Of a stretch of DNA of 64,000 nt, positions 61,801 to 64,000 are shown piece by piece. Under the pieces are notes generated by a model. It worked only from the letters and a program-made list of their open reading frames with translations. It had not been told where the DNA came from and did no database searches. A program made the translations under genes and the position numbers. This DNA comes from Enoplolaimus lenunculus (taxonomy: Eukaryota > Nematoda > Enoplea > Enoplida > Thoracostomopsidae), in assembly GCA_030248215.1 (NCBI GenBank), contig JASANG010002678.1, positions 1 through 64,000 of the forward strand. Reading direction: 5' to 3'. Numbering within the stretch: the stretch's first letter is position 1; each line of letters starts with the position of its first letter.

Positions 61801-63941
61801 GCTGATGGTACGGTGCAAAATGTTTGATTTCATTTACTTTCAGTTTATGTTTTATTTGCTAGTTTGAAAATCTGCTATTTAATACATTTAATACGTTATC
61901 CAGTGGTGTTGCCAGTATTTGAGAAATGGATCTCTTCTGTTATAAAAACTAAGAAGTACTGAAAACCGCTGGACAAAAAATCACGAAGCGGGAATGGTCT
62001 CTGATCCCCTCCTGACAGCGCGTAATCCACGATCGTGGTTTCATTTGTACATATTGTACATGCCACTTGATAAATTTGCGACCACAATAAACATTACGCC
62101 GCGTAACTAGCGAAACTGTTTTATATACGGATCCGCTTTTGGTATACTATTCCGCAAAGGCTGTGAGTGAGGCTTATTTTTTGGCTTTTATGCATGTCAT
62201 TTGTCACTGTATCTAAACAAGTGTAACACGTCATCATTTTCATTGAATTAGCAATTAATTTCAATCAGGGCTTAGCCAAGATTTGAAAAGGACATGTTAA
62301 GTTCTACAACATTTTCGAAGGAAGTGCTGTTGCCAAGTAAAAAAGTTCTTTAAAATATCAGTGCAAAAATGTTAAGAGGAGTGTTTACCTTACCTCTAAA
62401 AGCCCCTTTGCCTTTGCCCTTGTATTCAATTCTTAGAGCGCAGTATTGCAGAATGATGCAATTCATAGAGCGCAATATTGCGCAATGCTTACTTTTCTTG
62501 CTAATTTAAATACACCGGCTGCACTGGGCACTTTGCAGTAACTTAAACGGGTTCTCATCAACGACTTAATTTATTTAAGGATCGGGTACCATAGAGTGGC
62601 CTGAATTTTTGAAGGCAATGACTGGATTTGATCCAAATGCTCCTAAAGTAAGATATAATGGCATTCAGATAGACGAGGGGTTTGGCTGCATTTGGGTTTA
62701 TTGTCAGTGTTTTTATAACCTTTGCTTTACATTGATTGGCGGGAAATATATTTTGAATAATAACCGAAAGAACATACTTTTCGGCATAAAGCATAATCAA
62801 GTTCCAGTTTAGGAACTAATTAGAACCGTTTGTTCAATATAGGTTAATACGTCATATTACAATGTTTTGAAGGATACTACAGTATGTAGTTTAACTAAGC
62901 GTGTAATACCTAATGATGGCGTGCATCGGTTATTCATATTAAAGAGCCAGGATCAAGTCTAATAATTTCTGTTCAACTTTATAGTTCTTTTCAAATACGT
63001 ACGCATTGTTTAAGGAATCCACTACAGCGGTTACAACTACGACTACTGCTACGGTCAGGTAATGATAACTCGTAACCGTCAAATATTAGGCACTTGTTTG
63101 CTTTCCTATTGGCACTAATGTAATAAATTGGCAGAATAAGTTTAAGTCTGAGTGTAAGGCTAATTCTATTCATTAGCTTCATCCAAAGCCGAACGTTAAA
63201 GCTATGCATAAGCAGTGTAAGCCTGTTTTATTAGTTTTGTTGTTATTTGTAGGGGGGGGGAACTTTTAGTGATGGAGTACACTGTTCCAAATCAGTATAT
63301 CACAAAGCTTTGTGGCAACGACATTTTTTGACGAAAACATGATGTAATTTTTTTGTTGTTTGACTAAGAAAGAATTCAGTATTGATTGCCTGTGTTAACA
63401 AATAAATTAGCAGTAATGATTGTTAACCTTGGATAATATTTCAGCGAAACCACGTTTAAAGAATTGAGTGCCAGATATGAAACTGCCCAAAAGCAAATTG
63501 AACAATTGAGCGAAGACCTAAAGGTCAGTTTAATTGCGGGCTCTTCATGCTCAATCTAAACATTAGTTAGCTTTTGCGTAAGTAGCATCGGAGATACCTC
63601 AAACGTTTTGATACCAACAGAGAATTTCACAACACAGCACCGAAACTTTGTTAAGCAGCATTTTGCAGCACTGCTGCGCTCGTTTTTGCCTACTGCAGTT
63701 CTACCCTAAAACCAATTGGTTATAGAACCACAAGGTAATTACAACAGTTTTGTTGCAAGTTCGTGAAAAGGATAAAAACAGTTTGCATGCATACTTATAC
63801 GCACAAGTTCATTTGAAAAAAAGTGAAACAAAACTGGAAAAATAATTTCAGAAAGCTGCTGTGACTGTCGCCCAAAGACAATCTGATTTCGATACTGCTC
63901 GGTCGGAAATCATTGATCTCAAAAATCGTTTGTCTGTCGCG
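21054..63941 (+). CDS. membrane-anchored coiled-coil protein with an EF-hand pair, 17 exons, 3' end outside the window
   Basis: Coding exons: 21054-21326, 23660-24055, 24504-24800, 27460-27795, 28249-28572, 29239-29595, 30228-30847, 40896-41049, 58425-58576, 59947-60046, 60489-60566, 61003-61033, 61664-61807, 62580-62647, 62985-63058, 63445-63523 and 63852-63941. All have GT-AG borders and matching phases; 1191 codons are visible and the last donor (GTAAGT) leads out of the window. Residues 34-52 form one membrane helix followed by RRKR. About residues 92-1030 are heptad-rich coiled coil (for example LELETQALEEN, LEEENSRLKELL). Residues 1040-1110 are two EF-hands, and coiled coil resumes after a Thr-rich linker. 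An N-terminal anchor plus long rod recalls kinectin and p180/RRBP1 of the ER, but those lack EF-hands, so no symbol is given. Exon 1 is joined to the rest by phase and composition only. The 17-kb intron 8 may hide further exons. Confidence 0.82.
21374..21830 (+). mobile_element. family D hAT-like MITE in intron 1
   Basis: Starts CAAGGATGGGC and ends CCACTCCTG, with gagaccgagac-type interior. tatgcatg (21366-21373) and tttgcatg (21831-21838) differ at one base, an 8-bp target duplication. Confidence 0.7.
22833..23150 (+). repeat. local duplication of about 150 bp around an (ATT)n run
   Basis: Segments near 22870-22970 and 23020-23130 share ctaactacaccanttgg, tactacacatttaaacatt and taagagttaa-type motifs. 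(ATT)n lies at 22985-23014. Confidence 0.6.
24850..27100 (-). mobile_element. family H element(s), minus orientation, with nested insertions
   Basis: Fills intron 3 of the coiled-coil gene. Outer marks gttgagcgaagcg (24856) and tacgactggtcc (27090) plus many inverted tandem units. Nested inside are a family K element (25181-25475) and a family D relic (about 26165-26965), which itself carries a tcggatatccgg-type MITE piece at 26457-26577. Confidence 0.55.
25181..25475. mobile_element. family K MITE with GAGCTGTCC ends
   Basis: Inverted ends tagagctgtcc and ggacagctcg flank a GC-rich start and finish (ggggccggggcc; ggccccgg). ggttacaa (25173-25180) and agttacaa (25476-25483) form an 8-bp duplication with one mismatch. 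Confidence 0.7.
30228..30847 (+). CDS. exon 7 of the coiled-coil gene, unusually long, starting with a donor-like GTAAGT
   Basis: 620 bases encoding 206 residues of heptad-rich coiled coil (residues 662-867), ending in EEYWQSNRGEDN plus a split Cys codon completed at 40896. The first six exon bases after the acceptor acattacag are GTAAGT, so a complete 3' and 5' splice site are fused. Retaining the following intron would end the protein at once (Trp-stop). Confidence 0.85.
34105..34445 (+). mobile_element. family I MITE, copy 3
   Basis: Starts gggtggcatcaaatgttcgg and ends gattgggtgccacc, with the family I body between. Confidence 0.6.
34646..35014 (+). mobile_element. family E hAT-like MITE, copy 1
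   Basis: 369 bp. TAGGGATGTGCCGAT at the left is inverted as ggcacatccc at the right. attttgca at 34638-34645 repeats at 35015-35022, a perfect 8-bp duplication. The interior is rich in atcggcatcgg. Confidence 0.9.
35150..35296. repeat. family D MITE half copy
   Basis: ggtaaccgtcc, then gagaccgagacc and cggtctcgg-type runs, ending cgcacatccctg. Confidence 0.55.
35468..35547. repeat. (TTTG)n microsatellite
   Basis: About 20 uninterrupted TTTG units. Confidence 0.97.
37352..37912 (+). CDS. intronless CBM48/AMPK-beta-type glycogen-binding protein nested in intron 7
   Basis: 186 codons, ATG in a favourable context (A at -3), in-frame stop 25 bases upstream. Residues 20-135 match the carbohydrate-binding module of AMPK beta subunits (CBM48): strand plus VTGYFWGWGRSERLTL, then LSPGRYEFKFLIDGDW, then LNNFVVVE. 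Trp44, Lys103, Trp110 and Asn129 align with AMPK beta1 W100, K126, W133 and N150, which contact glycogen. The loop between the first and second halves (residues 53-89) is longer than in AMPK. The C-terminal AMPK complex-forming domain is absent, so this is not an AMPK subunit. It lies in the sense strand of intron 7 of the coiled-coil gene and has its own AATAAA. It may be an independent nested gene, a retrocopy, or an alternative terminal exon. Binding to glycogen is inferred from the family. Confidence 0.8.
   Translation: MTLVSSTPTNVSRWQREPGEQLITLEWPHPWGDDVRVTGYFWGWGRSERLTLPQRPVTTKIHHSIDASEYQPSANFVQAHVSDASMKHRSLSLWLSPGRYEFKFLIDGDWQIASNYATVPTHYGPHCLNNFVVVEQPSIDPESRVEGFANWYVDFETDLRSRGYKTRVDLIANKLPKCRVGKQSEG
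38085..38090 (+). terminator. polyadenylation signal of the CBM48 gene
   Basis: Canonical AATAAA 173 bases after the CBM48 stop codon, in a short AT-rich 3' UTR. It supports an independent 3' end inside the intron. Confidence 0.55.
38391..38463. repeat. (ATT)n microsatellite
   Basis: About 24 ATT units with two interruptions, 300 bases after the CBM48 poly(A) signal. Confidence 0.95.
38794..39040. mobile_element. family F-related MITE with an internal duplication
   Basis: gacccatgtatagaacaggg and its inverse cctgttctatgcacgggcc bound the element. The interior repeats taagcaaaaaattagtctaa twice. Confidence 0.65.
39490..39592 (+). repeat. 33-bp tandem repeat, three units
   Basis: gtaaactcacaatggtttac followed by ccgcttttaagct, three times with one small difference. 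The rest of intron 7 to 40895 shows no recognised gene. Confidence 0.85.
40777..40808. repeat. (GAT)n microsatellite
   Basis: About 11 GAT units, 90 bases before exon 8. Confidence 0.95.
41888..42470 (+). mobile_element. family D hAT-like MITE, long copy
   Basis: 583 bp. CAGGGACGGGCGGTCTCGG at the left is inverted as cgcccatccctg at the right. Flanks cactgtgg and cactactg agree at six of eight positions. Confidence 0.75.
42652..42841 (-). mobile_element. family F MITE, copy 2
   Basis: Ends gacccatgttaca and gttacattggcc, core gcttaggcttaggc, opposite in orientation to the copy at 16616. Confidence 0.7.
43660..43820. mobile_element. foldback MITE with AGGGCGGCGCTATAC ends
   Basis: 161 bp. 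Outer ends AGGGCGGCGCTATAC and GTATAGCGCCACCCT are inverted. Most of the interior also self-pairs (atgtccggcgcc with the ggcactggacat side). Confidence 0.75.
44081..44260 (-). mobile_element. family F MITE, copy 3
   Basis: 180 bp, ends GGGCCCATGTTACTTTAA and GTAACATTGGCCC, closely similar to 42652-42841. A further end fragment lies at 46996-47049. Confidence 0.75.
44470..44870. repeat. unassigned GC-rich repeat-like stretch
   Basis: ggggcttccgcccctctgaa and ggttccaggggcagcagccc give a composition unlike the flanks. No ends or family recognised. Confidence 0.35.
45788..46014 (+). repeat. family A MITE, right part of an old copy
   Basis: gaaaatctaaaatacagcag, then caataatattgcaaaaaatgg, ending attccggttgcaccctg. 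The left end was not found. Confidence 0.65.
47139..48080 (+). mobile_element. family B MITE interrupted by a larger inverted-repeat element
   Basis: cagggtgtaaagcggaacc at the left and aatcggaattggattatacc-type repeats at the right belong to family B. Between them sits the element at about 47165-47955. Confidence 0.6.
47165..47955 (+). mobile_element. fossil element with integrase-like fragment and inverted ends
   Basis: Inverted ends share tcgaaaaattctgtccccc (left, about 47193; right, about 47880). The interior (about 47330-47750) encodes a short stretch resembling the zinc-binding (H2C2) region of retroelement/Ginger/Maverick integrases. It is broken and strongly shortened. Its family within that group cannot be fixed. 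It is younger than the family B MITE that it splits. Confidence 0.5.
48090..50250. other. intron 8 sequence without recognised features
   Basis: About 2.2 kb with no long open frame, no clear repeat family and no exon-like segment in a usable phase. Confidence 0.4.
50255..50546 (+). mobile_element. family B MITE, right part
   Basis: ggcaacgattttcaaaaacg, tttgccgatgatttttggtt and the end aattccggttgcaccctg match the copies at 54545 and 59273. Left end diverged. Confidence 0.7.
50926..51306 (-). mobile_element. family C hAT-like MITE, chimeric copy 1
   Basis: 381 bp. Ends CAATGGCGGATCC and GGATCCGCCACTG. ctcacggc at 50918-50925 repeats at 51307-51314, a perfect 8-bp duplication. The interior contains one end of the Tc1/mariner-type MITE (ttatttgggtcactacagta). 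Confidence 0.92.
52005..52823 (+). mobile_element. family E hAT-like MITE, copy 2, split by a family C element
   Basis: TAGGGATGTGCCGATAC at the left, ttaatcggctcatccc at the right. attatata at 51997-52004 repeats at 52824-52831. The family C copy at 52022-52407 interrupts it near the left end. Confidence 0.85.
52022..52407 (+). mobile_element. family C hAT-like MITE, chimeric copy 2
   Basis: 386 bp, ends CAGTGGCGGATCC and GGATCCGCCATTG. gccgatac at 52014-52021 repeats at 52408-52415, a perfect 8-bp duplication. It carries the same internal mariner-type end as the copy at 50926. Confidence 0.95.
53182..53450. mobile_element. foldback MITE with TTTGCCACCGAAAA ends
   Basis: About 268 bp. The left arm (tttgccaccgaaaa, acacgtgtc, cctaacgcaaaaattgc) is mirrored by the right arm (gcaatttttgcgtta, gacacgtgtt, ttttcggtggcaga). 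Arms are about 100 bp each. Confidence 0.8.
53687..54046 (+). mobile_element. family A hAT-like MITE, copy 5, with perfect 8-bp duplication
   Basis: 360 bp, ends CAGGGTGCAACCGG and CCGGTTGCACCCTG. aagtttag at 53679-53686 repeats at 54047-54054. Confidence 0.95.
54545..54782 (+). mobile_element. family B MITE, shortened copy
   Basis: cagtgtgccaagcggaactg at the left, ttgccgatgatttttggttc in the middle, ccgcgccctg at the right. Just before it (54050-54340) are diverged tatccgg repeat pieces. Confidence 0.65.
55184..55336 (+). mobile_element. family C MITE, short copy without the mariner-type piece
   Basis: About 150 bp, ends CAGTGGCGGATCC and GGATCCGCCATTG. It shares the left 60 bases with the copies at 50926 and 52022 but lacks their internal insertion. 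Confidence 0.8.
55605..55680. repeat. short foldback, TTTCTGATTGGCTA ends
   Basis: TTTCTGATTGGCTA and TAGCCAATCAGAAA are exact inverses about 50 bases apart, with cttag next to each. Confidence 0.7.
56525..56557 (+). CDS. possible alternative first coding exon of the coiled-coil gene
   Basis: ATG followed by PKKPKPTKRK (11 codons) ends exactly at a good donor, GTTAGT, in phase 0. This fits exon 9 (58425), 1.9 kb downstream, which starts in phase 0. Such a transcript would make a short soluble form with a basic N-terminus, the distal coiled coil and the EF-hands, but no membrane anchor. A TATATAGG motif lies about 20 bases upstream. A degenerate family A MITE starts right after it at 56579. 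No transcript evidence; this could be chance. Confidence 0.3.
56579..56995 (+). mobile_element. family A hAT-like MITE, older subfamily copy
   Basis: 417 bp with diverged ends ctgggtgcaaccc and ttccggttgcaccctg. cttgttgg (56571-56578) and cttgctgg (56996-57003) are an 8-bp duplication with one change. Confidence 0.85.
57808..58209 (+). mobile_element. family D hAT-like MITE
   Basis: 402 bp. CAGGGATGGGAGCC at the left, cgctcatccctg at the right. caattgag (57800-57807) and caattcag (58210-58217) are an 8-bp duplication with one change. Confidence 0.85.
58611..58961. mobile_element. family J foldback element with ~90-bp near-perfect inverted ends
   Basis: AAGAGTGGATGATCACTC at the left is mirrored exactly at the right. 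The match continues for about 90 bases (gtgtgcaactgg, acattctgtgtattaaag, acgcgttgc) with few mismatches. C-run/G-run hairpins lie in the centre. Flanks gttgaat and gctgaat may be the target duplication. It starts 34 bases after the exon 9 donor. Confidence 0.85.
59273..59683 (+). mobile_element. family B hAT-like MITE, full-length copy
   Basis: 411 bp. tagtgtgcaaggcggaactg at the left, gcggttgcatcctg at the right. ccggaatt (59265-59272) and ccggaact (59684-59691) are an 8-bp duplication with one change. Confidence 0.8.
61003..62647 (+). CDS. exons 12-14: calmodulin-like EF-hand pair within the coiled-coil protein
   Basis: Exons 61003-61033, 61664-61807 and 62580-62647 encode THGLSDEIIERYRNAFKLF, then loop 1 DKDGDGCITTSE (residues 1049-1060) and loop 2 DADGSGTIEWPE (1085-1096). 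Both loops keep acidic positions 1, 3 and 12, so both should bind calcium. The order and spacing match one calmodulin lobe. The exon boundary falls inside loop 2. Calcium control of the rod or of a partner is an inference. Confidence 0.9.
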
Positions 63942-64000
63942 GTAAGTTAAAGGATATATATTTCAGCTAGACTACTAAAGTAATATGTTCGCAATTGTCG

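Overview
The window is a 64 kb piece of animal nuclear DNA: AT-rich, with intron-split genes on the + strand and a very dense load of short non-autonomous DNA transposons. I cannot name the species. The mix of a 4F2hc-type SLC3 gene, many hAT-like MITEs and long TA and TTTG runs suits a marine invertebrate, and a tunicate is only a guess.

Layout. Positions 1-2770 hold only repeats and a tRNA-like relic. Positions 2771-12961 hold a complete 14-exon gene for the heavy chain of heteromeric amino acid transporters (SLC3 family, 4F2hc/rBAT type, 657 aa). All exon phases agree and one intron uses a GC donor. Positions 12962-21053 are intergenic, made of MITEs, degenerate tandem repeats and a GGGACA minisatellite enclosed in a MITE. 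From 21054 to beyond the right edge runs a large gene: 17 exons and 1191 codons are visible. It encodes a protein with an N-terminal membrane anchor, a long coiled coil, a calmodulin-like EF-hand pair and more coiled coil. Its shape recalls kinectin/p180 (RRBP1), but I know of no family with this exact order.

Inside intron 7 of the large gene (30848-40895), on the same strand, is an intronless 186-aa ORF at 37352-37912 with its own AATAAA. It is a CBM48/AMPK-beta-type glycogen-binding domain with the known sugar-contact positions kept. Intron 8 (41050-58424, 17.4 kb) is almost wholly transposon-derived and holds a possible alternative first coding exon at 56525-56557.

The repeats fall into families that recur across the window. 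Most have 8-bp target duplications and CAG/TAG-type ends, as in hAT elements. One has TA duplications (Tc1/mariner type). Several insertions are nested and can be put in order of age. No intact transposase was seen. One broken fragment at about 47165-47955 resembles a retroelement/Ginger/Maverick-type integrase and is treated as a fossil.

The two host genes need not be functionally linked. The most interesting question is whether the glycogen-binding ORF is an independent nested gene or an alternative 3' end of the membrane-anchored coiled-coil gene.
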